Shown in pieces: positions 23,076 through 34,560 of a DNA stretch of 64,000 nt. Positions within the stretch are counted from its first letter, which is position 1, and each line of letters opens with the position of its first letter. Position numbers and translations under genes: made by a program. Origin of the DNA: Strongylocentrotus droebachiensis (Eukaryota; Echinodermata; Echinoidea; Camarodonta; Strongylocentrotidae); the NCBI GenBank assembly GCA_035222895.1, contig JAVYIG010002119.1, positions 124,001-188,000 of the forward strand, written 5' to 3'. The notes under the pieces are model-generated. The model did not search any database and had not been told where the DNA came from. It worked only from the letters and a program-made list of their open reading frames with translations.

Positions 23076-23369
23076 GTAAATATGTAATGTGTCAAGTTGT
23101 CAACTGTGAACTGCTGAGCTCCATTCTCTGCAATGTGAAAAAAATGGCATAGCTGGGACTAAGGGATTTTTACACAGTGTAATGCATAGTGCAATGATTC
23201 ATATGTGAGTGTATATTGTGTGTCTGTTTTTGCTTATATTATAACATTTCATGAGTGTTTACCTTCCCAAACTGGCAAAGTGAATAGTCTAGTTGAATTT
23301 TGTTTGTTGAAATATGTAGACTGCTGTAGATCTAGACCTATCTCTTTTCAGTAGGGGCGCTGGTCTGAG

Positions 23370-23783
23370 AATGAGGATCGTCCGCATAAAGAGGATATCC
23401 TCGTAAACACGTACAAATTATGTCCTAAAAAATGAGGATAGTCTGCATTTTCGCGGACATGTTACTTCTTTGGCGCTCTGCGGTTATACATGTATGGTTC
23501 GGATCCTTGCGCTGGCAATGCGAAAAATTGATTCTGCGTAAGAAAATACCCCCAGTTCACCGTCTACTTTTATAGGTTGTCAATCTCCCCAAGGATTTAT
23601 CGTTCATAAAGTGAAAGTCTCTGTGCAATGTGAATCTGAAATGCATCAAAGAACATCATCACGGAATCCGTTTTTTTTGCATCGCCAACGCATGGATCGG
23701 AAATAAGAATCGTCGCCGAAAATCCGGATGATCATTATTTTTTTAGGACGAGGCTGTCTGCGTTTACGGAGACGATCCTCATT
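23370..23783. mobile_element. Fold-back element with AATGAGGATCGTC ends
   Basis: AATGAGGATCGTC (23,370-23,382) is perfectly inverse to GACGATCCTCATT (23,771-23,783). Subterminal CTCGTAAACACG and the CGTTTACGG region, the CCTAAAAAATGAGGAT and ATCATTATTTTTTTAGG segments, and GGTTCGGATCC..GCAATGCG with GCATCGCC..GGATCGG also pair, so most of the 414 bp could fold on itself. No coding capacity. Confidence 0.75.
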
Positions 23784-24970
23784 TAAGCGGACTATTCTTT
23801 GTTTTAAGTTTCTGCTCTTCCTGCTTCTGTGAAGTTACTGCTATGCATCTTGAGTAGAAAAGAGGACCGACCTGCTTGAATGTCCTTGTTGTTATCTGGC
23901 TTTATAATGCAATTATGGCATGGCCATAGCGTATTGAAAGAGATAGTTCAGACATGTGCACACAAAGGCGGTCAAAGGTCAATCTATTGAGCTTCATGCA
24001 TTGACCTTTGATCACATAATGTACATGTACGTGTGTGCGTGTCACAACTCTCTCTCTCTCTCTCTCAATAAGATGTGGGCAGGGACATTCTAACACTAGA
24101 CCACGGCACTGCCAATTTCTGGTTGATCTTGATATTACAGTGATTTTCCTCATCCTACCAATAAGAAAGAAAATGGTGGTAGGCCTATATTACTAAGTAT
24201 TGTATTTTTTTTACAAACTATTCAATGTACAGTCTCTTCAGCATTAACACTGTACATGTACTTCCTGAGGGCCTTGCAATCTTATTGTTAACCCTGATTT
24301 TAATAGCAAAGCTACCATGATAAGGTGCTCAAACATTTTAAGGGCACTTCACACTGTCACCTGGGTGGAGAGTGTCAAATGTTCTTCTTCTTCCATCAGA
24401 GTACATCCCTCTTACAGAGTATTGTCATACTTTTCATTAAAATCTCACTAAACCTCAGTATTTGTAGAATATATTATTTGTTAAGCTCCAGAATGGCTCA
24501 CAATGCAGGGTGGTCCACGCAGAACTAAATTCAAACATGTAAAACTAGAACGTGAAACAAGTATGAACTGATGTACATGCGAAAAACAAAGTGCCTCATG
24601 GTCATGTTCCAGGGGTTAGTTCAGGGCTGTAATGTGCAATCTGAACCATATTTTGGAAGCTTGTTTATAAAACAACCCTCATAATAAATAATTCATAAGT
24701 AATTTCATTAGTTGAGATTAAATATATATCAACGTGATGCCAATTTTTAAACCTGTACAGTAAAAATTTCAAACTCGCCACTGTTACATGTTCAAATGAA
24801 AACAGTCTTCAGGGCTGTCGTTTAAAGCCGGTAACCGGTAAAACTTGCCGCCTATTCACTCGTTTCTTACCGGCTATAATTCCTATAATAAACCTTGCAA
24901 AAATCACAGAAAGTAGATCTAAATCAATGCTAATCCAAAATTTCCTTAATTTCGTCCAAGATATAATTAG
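23784..24970. other. Spacer without a recognised gene
   Basis: Contains a (CT)n run at 24,047-24,066. A patch at about 24,825-24,885 has CCGGTAACCGGTAAAAC inverse to TTTCTTACCGG. No convincing exon. Confidence 0.4.
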
Positions 24971-24974
24971 TGCC

Positions 24975-25385
24975 GCACATACACGGCCGCAGTCGACGAA
25001 ATCCCTTACGATCACGAACGCGACGTCGTCCGTACTTACCTAGACCTATCTATCTAACGTTACATCGCAGTTCTCCCCCCACAGCGCGGCGGCCAAGCCC
25101 GCCCGTCCCTACCCCATTGCGATCCCGATGTGCACGCGAGAAGACGATGCACTGCACAAAATATATACACACTGATCATAACAAAACTGAAGCTAGCTCG
25201 CTGTAACCAAACTATCCGTTGACAATTTGATATTTGAAGATCACGGAAACCGGGGCCTATACACGTGCGTGCAATGTCTAGAGACAACGTACTTTAGATT
25301 CTGAGATGCGCAAATCGGCAACAGAGTTTTGAACTCGGCTGAGTTTAGGCCGTCCCCGGCGGACCCCCGCAGTTAGCTCGCATGA
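24975..25385 (-). promoter_or_regulatory. CpG-rich island with a minus-strand donor
   Basis: This stretch is CpG-rich (GACGTCG, CGCGGCGGCC, CGTCCCCGGCGG) in an AT-rich setting. Read on the minus strand it contains GGTCTAG|GTAAGTACG, a near-perfect donor with GT at 25,039-25,038. It could be a promoter and first exon of a minus-strand transcript. A GC-rich mobile-element fragment is the alternative, since similar GC-rich text occurs near 27.5-27.7 kb. Confidence 0.25.
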
Positions 25386-25899
25386 TATATGCAGGCTTAA
25401 TTTTATTTCCTTAAAAAAGTTGAATAAACAAATATACAGTGTCTTCACTTTGTCAGGAAAAACAGTGACATAACATTATAAAATGAACAGGAACTGAAGT
25501 AAATTCTTAAATGTATTCAATAATTTCATGTCAAAAAAAAATAATTAAATGAGAATTCATATGGGGAGCCAAATAAAAGTCACAAGTAAAAAAAAAATCA
25601 AAATCTAGCCTCTGCTGCCCATTATTTAAATACTGTACATGTATTCAACAAATCATGATGTCGAAAGATTGAGTATGGTGCATCATCTCAGTTTAATTAA
25701 AAATTACAAAGTAATGGTACAAAGTGATAAATAATTATCAACTTAATAACTTTTCTTATGAGTTATGATTGTTCATGTAATATTAAACATGAACAATATG
25801 TGTGTTTATTACAATATATGTGTAATACAAGGTAGGAAAGATAACTACAAATTTTCTTCTTAGGTATGCACCAGATTGCACGATTTCAAGTGGAAAATC

Positions 25900-25975
25900 C
25901 CAAAAGGTCCCTACCGTGGGAGGGGGGGACACCCCCCTCCCACACCCTCCCCCCCTCGGTCGCTTCGCTCCCTCG
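25900..25975. repeat. G/C-rich hairpin
   Basis: GTGGGAGGGGGG (25,916-25,927) pairs perfectly with CCCCCCTCCCAC (25,932-25,943) across a 4-base loop, followed by CCTCCCCCCCTCGGTCGCTTCGCTCCCTCGC. Probably a fragment of a dispersed G/C-rich repeat. Confidence 0.6.
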
Positions 25976-26758
25976 CAGTGATGGTACCTCCTATAAAATT
26001 CAAATTACCTCCTTCAAAAATAATTAACAAGACCCCTGAGTCTTACAACTACAAACTGCAAAAATGGTGTGTTTTCAAGGCCTTTCTGAAGGTAATGTCT
26101 AATTCTAAGTGGTAGATCATTCCAGTATTTTGAAGCAGATACAGTGAATGTCCTACATGTATCAGCGCCTAATGTGCAAGTAACTGAATATGTGAGACAG
26201 AAAGGAACACTGGCTGACTTCAATACCTTTGTAGCAACCAAAAAATTCCTTTTTTTTTTACGAGGGCTCTTTTCAGATTTTCCCTTAAAAAAATAGCCCC
26301 CCTTAATTATTTTGCGGTGGCTATTTTGGAGCTCAGGGGGGCTTTTTTTTTAAAGGTTGTATTTAAAAAAAAAGCAGTTTTACCTAATTAAATTCCAACT
26401 TCCAAGCAAAGGCAAATATAGACACAATAGTAGCGTACATATGTCATGTAGAGAGTATTGCAGACATTCAGATACCCATGATTTATTCACTTTGTGTTAA
26501 ACGTGTGGCTTTATGATTTACATATGTAACTACAACTTGTCAAAAGGAGTGTTTTGTTTAACTGTTCATTTTTCATATCCTAAGAAAATATTATCACTGA
26601 CACGCAGGCTAGGAATTTTCTTTTTTTTATGGGGGCTACTTTTCCCCATTGCCTAAAAAAAAACAAGGGGCTACACTTAAGAAAAGTGGGAGCTACTTTC
26701 TTAAAGCCATATTGTAAGCTGTAACAATAAGTTGTGTTTTTCCTTAGCCATCATACTA

Positions 26759-27453
26759 CTAGCAACCAAATTGGTAGATAATATGTTATTTAGTCTTTTT
26801 TTCTGTCCCAAATTTAATTGTTATATCATGGACAATGCAATCCCATTAAAAAAAAAAGTAGACTAACTCCCTTTAAAATTGTGTTATTTATAACATTTAT
26901 AACCATTAAATGTGAGTAAATATTGTTACTGTTGTCCAACTTACCGATGTATTTGTTATGCCGAAACATGCAAAATCATGGCCTTATTTTTTTTTTTTTT
27001 TAGACTCTAATTCTAAAGGCCAAGCCAAAGCTAGTTTCATTTCGTAGACAGAAATTGATGCCATCACTCATGACAATGGGCCTGGCATCGATCGTATATA
27101 AATAATTTAATTTAATTAAACAGTTGTAAGACAAATTTTGAGGAATAGGAACATCCTTTATATATATATTTACGGGTTTTTTATAACAAAATTCAATTTC
27201 TGTCTACGAAACTTGCTTTATACCGATTTTACAGGAAAAAAATCCGGCATTGATTTTGCACGTTTCGTTATAACACATATATCGGTATGTGGGACAACAG
27301 TAAAAATATACTCGCATTTAATGGTTTTAACTTATAAATAACAAAATTTTAGACGGAATAACATTTGTTTTAATGGGATTGCATTGTTCATGATAAAAAT
27401 TAGGTCCAGAAAAAAGACAAAATAAACATATTACGTACCAATTTGGTCGCTAG
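26759..27453. mobile_element. Large fold-back element, arms about 300 bp
   Basis: The left arm starts CTAGCAACCAAATTGGTA (26,759) and the right arm ends TACCAATTTGGTCGCTAG (27,453), inverse with one mismatch. Further inside, AATGCAATCCCATTAAAA, CATTAAATGTGAGTA, TGTTGTCC and CGTAGACAGAAATTG each have inverse partners in the right arm in the expected order. The whole is a diverged inverted repeat with a short central spacer and no coding capacity. Confidence 0.8.
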
Positions 27454-28373
27454 CAATTCCGCTCTCGTCACTCGCAAATACTTATTTACTTCATACGAGG
27501 AGCGTGCGGGCGCGCGCTGGAGCTGAGCTAGTACTTTTCTGTGTATTGTGAACATGTGCGAACTGCGTATGCATTCATGCTGTGCACGAAACTACTGTGT
27601 ATTTCCATTGGGGCCGGTGGCCTGTCCGGCCGCCGGGAGCTTAGGCGCAGGCGGATACCGCTGTAGATCTAGCTACAGTAGGTACGACCGCCGATCCGCT
27701 GCAACTCCCAAAACTTTTAAAATGTTGATGGAAGTTTCTAGTTTTGGAGTTGGTAGTTGGAACGGAGATTTCACTCAGACACATCAATAAATTGATTTAT
27801 TAATTCCTAGGGAATATCAATTTATGGCGCGGGCGATTTTTCAAGATATATCAATTTTTTTTCGCCCTCGTCTTGATTTTGACCGTGGCGATTTCAGAGG
27901 TTTAGGGGGCGAATCGCCCGTCGCCACCGTGTATTTTTTTCGTTGCTTTGTAGGTGTATCTAATATTGTGGAGCTTTATTGAGTATTTCGTAGACAAACA
28001 AGAGTAATTAAAAAATTATTCTTTGTTTCAAAGGAAGCCAGTGCAACTGCAAAGGAGAAGAAGAAGAAAAATACTGGAAATATAACCTGTACATGTAGAG
28101 AGCAGGAAGCATTATGTGTTTTCATAATGTGAGGCTCAATTTTGATTTTGAGGAAAATGAAAATCACCTGCGTACATATCCTCATATACACCTTTATTTG
28201 TGTCACTCTTTTGGAATCATTTCCTTCCTTAGGTTCCTGTGTTATTTTATCCAGTTATAAATAATGTGGGGGCAATGGGTCAGTATATTGTATACATTAT
28301 CTATACGTACATTGTATATATAGATTCTTTTTTTTTGTTGGGGGGGGGGGGGGATAGGGAAAAGATAGCGCAT
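27454..28373. other. Spacer with GC-rich patches
   Basis: GC-rich text at 27,500-27,710 (GGGCGCGCGCTGG, GGCCGCCGGGAG) and a GGGCGATTTTTC...CGCCCTCG segment at 27,820-27,935 look like debris of dispersed repeats. A poly-G run lies near 28,340-28,353. No gene recognised. Confidence 0.4.
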
Positions 28374-28725
28374 TGGCTTCGTTGCCCCTACGGAGATCTA
28401 AAACAATAATTATCGGCTAGACTTTGTTGCCCCGATGGAGATCTAAAAACAATAATTATCGGCAAGACTTTGTTGCCCCTACGTTGATCTAAAAACAATA
28501 ATTATGGGCAAGACTTTGTTGCCCGTATGGAGATCTAAAAACAATAATTATTGGCAAGACTTCGTTGCCCGTATGGAGATCTAAAAACAATAATTATTGG
28601 CAAGACTTCGCCCTACGAAGATCTAAAAACAATAATTATCTGCAAAGCTTTGTTGCCCCTACGGAGATCTAAAAACAATAATTTTTGGCAAGACTTGGCT
28701 GCCCGTACGTAGATCTAAAAACAAT
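28374..28725. repeat. 46-bp minisatellite, about 8 copies
   Basis: GATCTAAAAACAATAATTAT recurs at 28,395, 28,440, 28,486, 28,532, 28,578, 28,620, 28,666 and 28,712 (the last copy truncated), each preceded by GCAAGACTTTGTTGCCC(C/G)TA-type text. The period is 46 bp, with one 45-bp and one 42-bp unit. All parts of the unit repeat, so there are no unique spacers and this is not a CRISPR array. Confidence 0.92.
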
Positions 28726-29167
28726 ATGTCTTCATCGAAATGACTGAATGCTTGAGAATGTACACGTGCAGTATGTAAAAATACGTGTATTTTTAAAACG
28801 GTTAAACAAAACCGCCTGTATACATTTAACGGTTAAACCTTTAGCACAAAAAACGTAATGACTCATGCTTACTCATTATTGGACGATTTATTTCAAACTT
28901 TCGCCGTTCTATTTTTCTGGTTTTCCTGCGTTCATTCAAATCAACTAATTATAAGGGTTCGACTTTGATTGTCCTTTAAGCCAGTAACTTGTATTAATCT
29001 TTTCAAAATGAGGGTTTTAATTTTATTTAGAAGTTTGTCTTTTTTTGACAAATCAAAGCCATAAAATCTGATTATCAAACTGATTCCTGGAAGAAATATC
29101 CCCAAACTTATTCCAGGTAAAGTCTACATCTTTAAATTTCCCTATGCACTTACATGTACTGTAAGTT

Positions 29168-29440
29168 TCAGCCTGACTGCGGATCACCAGGTTCACGGTT
29201 CGAGTCCCGCTGCGGCACTAATGTCCTTTGGCAAGACATTAATCTACATTTGCCACACTCAACCTAGGTGATGTAAATGGGTACATTCAAGGAATTCATT
29301 CTTTGATATGTTAGAGCGCCGTAATGGCAGCCATGATAAAGCCGGGGTAATAACTGCGGAGCGCCGGGAGTGTCAAGTCCTACAGATATGAGCGCTATAC
29401 AAGAATCCATTTTTATTATTACCGATATTATTATTATTAT
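29168..29440 (+). mobile_element. tRNA-derived SINE (family 2)
   Basis: The B-box-like GGTTCGAGTCC near 29,198 is followed by CTTTGGCAAGACATTAATCTACATTTGCCAC and a body with GCCGGGGTAATAACTGCGG...GAGCGCTATACAAGAATCC, then a (TTA)n tail. The body is shared with the copies at 31,091 and 37,770. Confidence 0.7.
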
Positions 29441-29689
29441 AAACACTAAATGAAAAATAAGCTTATTTTGTGTTGTACCATCTTACAGAATATCATTCAA
29501 AAATTTTAAGTGCCTTTAACAGTCTGGTGTTTACATTGCAATTGATAGAAGTTCTTTGCAGCTTTTGTTTATTTTGCGCTTTATAAATATTGTATTATTA
29601 TTATTATTAATTTATTGAAGTTAATTGCAAGAATATGTCAAAAGTCACAAAACCTAGCCTAGCTGACGTTTTTTTTGTTACCACCCGTG

Positions 29690-29900
29690 CATAATTCAAT
29701 GAGATTTATACATGGCGGTGAATAGCAATTCCATCATCTTTTGGCACATAATTAGGGAAGGAATGATTAATTAATGAGGTGTCGTCGATCTATAGTCTTG
29801 GGTGGTAGCCGCGGCGCCGGGGTGGGTGCGTGCGAGACGCACGGTGTGATTAAAAGCGCTGCTAGGGTTTATTCACACTTGGCCGGCTTGTTTCATTGAT
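29690..29900. other. Complex unique segment, possible regulatory element
   Basis: A non-repetitive stretch with the homeodomain-type core ATTAATTAATGAG (about 29,768) and a GC-rich patch containing GTGCGTGCGAGACGCAC, an imperfect hairpin. No reading frame. Regulatory function is speculation based on base composition and motif type. Confidence 0.2.
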
Positions 29901-29909
29901 TTAATTGAG

Positions 29910-30065
29910 GGAGAGAGAAAGAGAGAGTGTATTTGTAGATACACATGTATGTATAGATACACATGTATGTATTAATTTGAGTTAAACACATACTAGATAG
30001 AGAGGAGAGAGAGAGATAGAGAAAGAGAGTGAGAGAGATAGAGAGAGAGAGAGTTATAAAGAGGG
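29910..30065. repeat. (GA)n-rich low-complexity tract
   Basis: GAGA runs interrupted by a 17-bp direct repeat (GATACACATGTATGTAT at 29,938 and 29,955). Confidence 0.85.
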
Positions 30066-30196
30066 GGAATAGGGATTGTAGAGATATATATTTTTTTTCT
30101 AGCATTATTAGGGGAAGGGGGTGCTCTATTCACGACTATTTTGGCACGTGTTTACATTTTTGTGTGCAATAGTACATGTACATACATTAGTACACC

Positions 30197-30510
30197 TGGG
30201 GTTGTTTCACATAGATCCTTTTTTTCACAAAGATCCTAAGTCAAACTTACCTCTAAGTTGGACTTAAAAGTTATGGAGAGCCATTTGTAGCCTTGAAATA
30301 AAATATATATTTAAAAAGCGAAAAACCAAGTATTTTAGACTTTTTATAAATTCCACATCAAGAACATGAAATCTCCTTGATAATAGAAAATATGAATGAT
30401 TTGAATCAACATTTTATGTTTTCAAAGATGATAACTGCTTTCCATAATTGTTAAGTCCAACTTAGAGAGATCAGTTCAACTTTAATAAGATCTTTGTGAA
30501 ACACCCCCCA
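30197..30510. mobile_element. Fold-back element with TTTCACAAAGATC ends
   Basis: Left GGGGTTGTTTCAC..TCACAAAGATCCT and CTCTAAGTTGGACTTAAAAG are inverse to right GTTAAGTCCAACTTAGAGA and GATCTTTGTGAAACACCCCCC. A diverged fold-back of about 314 bp. A partial copy occurs in intron 2 of the zinc-finger gene (about 8,780-8,850). Confidence 0.75.
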
Positions 30511-30619
30511 ATACATACACGTACTGTACTGTATGTACATGTGTGTGAGAGTACTCTGTGGCTGTGGATAGTTGCACCTTTGAAATACTGTAAATGCTTC
30601 CTGGCCATGTTCATCCATG

Positions 30620-31680
30620 TGAAAAATGTGTCAAATTCTCACCTGTTTCCCTCCGCAATGATCGGTATGCACTACATGTAGTACTAGTACATGTATGCAG
30701 AGACAGTAGGCGGTTAGGCGTATCCACACTGGCACTTCGTGAAATTGAATCTCGTGAAGTTAAATCTTGTGAAGATAAATCTTGCGAAGATAAATTTTCA
30801 TTTTGTAAATTTTCACAAAGATAGATTTCTTAAAGGACATGTACAGTATGCATGTCAAATTCTCACCTGATTCTCTCAATAATTATCAGTATGTCGACAG
30901 TATGCGTATCCATGCTGGAACTTCATGAAGTTAAATCTCTTGAAGGTTATTCTCATAAAGTTTAAAGCTGTACATGTACATGAGTCTACTAAAGTTTGCA
31001 GGTGAACAATTTCAGGATGCACATGTCATGATGTACTGTAGGTGTATGCACATTTGCACAATGTAAATTAGCAAAGTTATTTCATTGGAGGTGTCGTAGT
31101 CATGTGGTTTAAGCGCTTGACTTGAATTCAAGGGTTGTGGGTTTGATCCCCGATGCGACCCTAATGTCCCTTTGGCAAGGCATTAATCTACATTTGCCAC
31201 TCAATACCCAGGGGAAAAATGGGGACCGGTTATGATGAAGAAAACCGTTGTTAGTAATCGCCATACGCCCTCACAGTGATCATACAGTAAGAATACTCCC
31301 CAGGGAGTGGAGATGGTGCACATTGTGCATGAATGAATCTGATGATCGGTGTAATAATATCTGCAGAGCACTTACATGTAGAGACGGTATTACGTATTGA
31401 GCGCTATTTATATCCAGATTACTGTTATTATTATCATTCAATCAAAGAATGGCTGTCTAATGCTCACCCGCACCCGTCAACCTCTGAAATGATCAGTATG
31501 TGGTCCTGCATAGTGGGGCGTACAGTGAAGGTGTATCCAGAGTATAACTTGGTGAAGTTAGATTTCCTGAAGTTTGCTTTCAAAGTATGTGTGTCAAATT
31601 GTCACCTGTTTCCCTGTGAAATGATCAGTATGTAGTATGTAGACGGTAGGTGTATCCACACCGTCTTTAGCTATGTTCAC
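30620..31680. repeat. Degenerate tandem array interrupted by a SINE
   Basis: Units built on GTCAAATTCTCACCTG..TCTC..AATGATC.GTATG...GACAGTAGG.G.GTATCCACACTGGAACTT.GTGAAGTTAAATCT occur at about 30,630, 30,855 and 31,455, with a further degenerate unit near 32,060-32,150. A SINE (31,091-31,436) is inserted between the second and third units. Confidence 0.65.
31091..31436 (+). mobile_element. tRNA-derived SINE (family 2), full-length copy
   Basis: The head GTCGTAGTCATGTGGTTTAAGCGC (A-box region, shown as read) continues to GGGTTGTGGGTTTGATCCCC (B-box-like) about 45 bases on. A conserved CCCTTTGGCAAGGCATTAA segment, the body ACTCCCCAGGGAGTGGAGATG...GATGATCGGTGTAATAATATCTGCAGAG and a TTATTATTATCA tail follow. 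The head resembles a class-II tRNA. It sits inside the tandem array at 30.6-31.7 kb. Confidence 0.75.
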
Positions 31681-32718
31681 GTGGCATCTTCATAGTTTGA
31701 AATTTCTTATTTATTATCAAAACATCAACGTTGTAATGACGACCTGCTTCTATTGCCAATGGTTCACCCAGGAACGAACAAACATGTGTTTGAAGTTTTA
31801 AGCTACAGCTACTTTTACAAGCCAGTCAAGCAGTAGTTGTACAGTATGTAACTACAAGTTGGCAAAATCTTGGAAGTCATTTGTGCCTGATAGCTGCAAA
31901 TGAAAAACTACCCGCTGATCGCAGTTATCATATGATCACTCCTTTAAAACTGTTTGTATTTTTCAAGAACCATTGCTGCGTTTGAATGGTCTTTAATAGT
32001 ACTTGATAAAAGCAATGTCTAACACCACAAGTTTAACTCTGTGTTTATAGCCTGTTGTCTGAACTTAGGATGTAGGAAATTAAAATCTTGTAAAGTCAAG
32101 TATCTTCAAGTATATGTGTCCAATTCCCACCTGTTTTCTTCAGTACCGGTATACTTTTTTCTCTTCGAATATCCCTCTCACTATGGGCAATGTAGTCTGA
32201 ACTGCAATTGCCTCCAAAAAGTTTTTTTAAAACTTTTGTTGAAATCTGAAATACCACCTCCAACAAAGGCATTTCTTTAAAAAAATGTGTAACAGAGATT
32301 AGTTCTTCCCTTGGATTAGACCTTTCTTGAAGTTGGTTTCTTTTAAAAAGTTATGTGCAGTGTGAAAGGCACTATGTAGTCAGGTTAATAGTAGAGGTAT
32401 GCTGACAATGTCTCTCCCCATGCGCTCCTTTTCTCTTCAATCGTGACTGTCTTTCGTCCTGTTCTTCTTTCTTTAACCTCAGTCTCTTTTCTTCTATCTG
32501 TCAATCTGTCTCTCTCTCACTCTATTAGATAGACCCTCACCCCATCACACGTCCTTCCCTTTGCTCACTTTTTTCTTTACTTAGAATGTTAAAAAAAAAA
32601 CAGAATATAGATTTGAACAGCCCCCTCTCTACAATTCATTTCCCATGAATGTATCAGATAGGCCTAGATAGTCCCATCAAGCCCTTTTAGTTTAAACAAT
32701 TAGTCTGGCTTATCAAAG

Positions 32719-32852
32719 ATATTGATGTTTATGATGATGATGATGATGATGATGCTCGCGCCTTTGAATGTTTTTTAAAATAGATAAATGGCGCCATACA
32801 AATGCTGTGAATCATCATCATCATTATGATTATGATTCACAGCATTTATATT
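32719..32852. repeat. (GAT)n plus hairpin
   Basis: GATGATGATGATGATGATGAT is followed by a hairpin with 16-bp arms, AAATGCTGTGAATCAT (32,800-32,815) and ATGATTCACAGCATTT (32,832-32,847), around an ATC-rich loop. The text GGCGCCATACAAATGCTGTGAA resembles SINE 3' ends. Confidence 0.7.
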
Positions 32853-33123
32853 AAATACAGGTTCCCACGATTAATTTTGAGCAAAGTTTTTGAATGACCA
32901 CCTTTTGATATGACCCGATACAAGTTTCTGGGCGTCCGTAGGTGCAATTAAGATTTGTTTAAAATTCAAAGGCGCAGGTTCCTCCAATAAAGTCAGCATT
33001 TTCACTGAATAAGTGAGTTTTGAGGCATTATTTGATTTGAAATGTTCTAAGCTGCCAATCTCATAACAAGGAGTCATGGATGAGAAGGTACAATTAATAG
33101 AAAGAGCTATGATATAATGATGA

Positions 33124-33322
33124 GGCGCGATAGCTCAGTTGTTAGAGCGGTGGTCTTGTAATCCGGCGACCCGGGTTTGAAACCGAGTCCATGCGCTAGT
33201 GCCCTTTGGTAAGGCATTAATCCTCATTACCAGGTCCCTCGGAGAGGACCTAAAGCCGTCGGCCGTCTGGTTGCTTACTAACAAGCATTTATCCTTTCTT
33301 AGTAGTCAGGTAAAATAACCAC
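33124..33322 (+). mobile_element. tRNA-Thr-like SINE, copy 2 (plus)
   Basis: GGCGCGATAGCTCAGTTG, then TAGAGCGGTGGTCTTGTAATCC, then CCCGGGTTTGAAACC reproduce the A box, an anticodon arm with TGT in the loop, and the B box in tRNA order, so a tRNA-Thr(TGT)-like ancestor is likely. The 3' acceptor strand does not pair fully, and the tRNA part runs on into the body shared with the 4.3- and 39.3-kb copies (CCTTTGGTAAGGCATTAATCC, CTTAGTAGTCAGGTAAAAT). This is therefore a SINE and not a tRNA gene. Confidence 0.8.
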
Positions 33323-33767
33323 CACCACTACTACTTCTACATGTAAGTTACAGTGTATCTGTTATATAACAAGGTGATTTTTATGGTCCTAGCTCTTTAT
33401 ATTCTCATGTTTTTTAACCGTGATATAACAAGGTAATTTCCTCGGTCTCAAGGACCTTGATTTAAACTTTAACAAGTTTCCACCGTATAGCAACGTTCTG
33501 ATTCAGATGTTTGCATTTTAACAGTATCCCTGCCCGTTACGAAACTAGCACATATTTTCACTTCTTCAAATCATTTCAGTGACTGTATCCCCCAGTCTAT
33601 ACCCTCAGAAATGACTCAGGCCTACCACTGAGGGGTTACAAGAGAGGCAGGGTGCACTGACCCACTTTATCTGACCTCGGGTGTCACCTTATGTCAAAGG
33701 TCACAGAGAGGTCAATGTGGTGACAGGATGATTGCATGTTATTTGCTCAGTGGTAGAGTGCAAGTAT

Positions 33768-34205
33768 GATTGCTGTATAGGATTGGATTGTTTGTAGGTC
33801 TCCTCTATTTTTTGTAGTGATACACAACAAATCAAGAAAGAGTCTCTACTGTCTATCGACTTTGTAATAGTTTTCTGTCTCATGTTGTCTCTGTGTCTAT
33901 CTTTATGATACCTAAATTGGAGTTTTGGCATGTTTCGCAACTTAAGCCTCCATTTATAGGCTTATAAGTTATAGCTACATGTAGCTGATGTTGTAATGTA
34001 TTATTGCTGTATGGGATTGTTTGCAGCTCTCCTCTATTCTAGAGTGATACACAACAAATCAAAATTCAAGGAGAGTCTTTATTTTCTGTTGATTTTGTAA
34101 TCGTTTTCTGTCTCACATTGTCTCTGTGTCTGTCTTCATGATTCCTAAATTGGAGTTTTGGCATGTTTCGCAACTAAAGCCTCTAATTATAGGCTTATAG
34201 CTCAC
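33768..34205. repeat. Tandem duplication, about 235-bp units
   Basis: Two units share TTGCTGTAT.GGATTG, GTGATACACAACAAATCAA, AATTGGAGTTTTGGCATGTT and TCGCAACT.AAGCCTC, at 33,768-34,002 and 34,003-34,205. No coding capacity. Confidence 0.85.
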
Positions 34206-34339
34206 TGATGTGTTGTAATGATGCGTTTAATACAAAGCAAGGAGCCCTTTCTTTTGTAGGACTTGTACAATGTATGTGTTTGTGCATCTCTGTCTGTCTT
34301 TTTATGCTCTAGTCTCTCAATGCTGTTCAGCCATTCCTC

Positions 34340-34560
34340 GTTCATTATCTTCCATTTGTCTGTACGTCTGTCTCTTTCGTTTTGTATTTACTTTCTGTCT
34401 GTCTGTCTGTCATTCTAACTCTTTCATTCGTGTACATACAGTGTATGTACTTCTTCTTTTCTTAGTTTCTGTCTGCATTCTTGATCTGTATTTCTGTACC
34501 TTATGTCTGTCTGTCTGTTTTCTAGGCCTTTTATTTCTGTCAGTCTGACTACACAGGGTA
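34340..34560. repeat. (GTCT)n-rich tract
   Basis: Repeated CTGTCTGTCTGT blocks dominate. The plus-strand frame here is Cys/Leu/Ser/Phe-rich as a consequence and is not a gene. Confidence 0.75.

Noticed and set aside
28374..28725. CRISPR-like regular array
   Set aside because: The entire 46-bp unit repeats, there are no unique spacers, and the context is a eukaryotic genome.
33124..33196. Functional tRNA-Thr gene
   Set aside because: The boxes and anticodon arm are present, but the acceptor strand does not pair properly and the sequence runs into a body shared by two other copies, so it is a SINE head.
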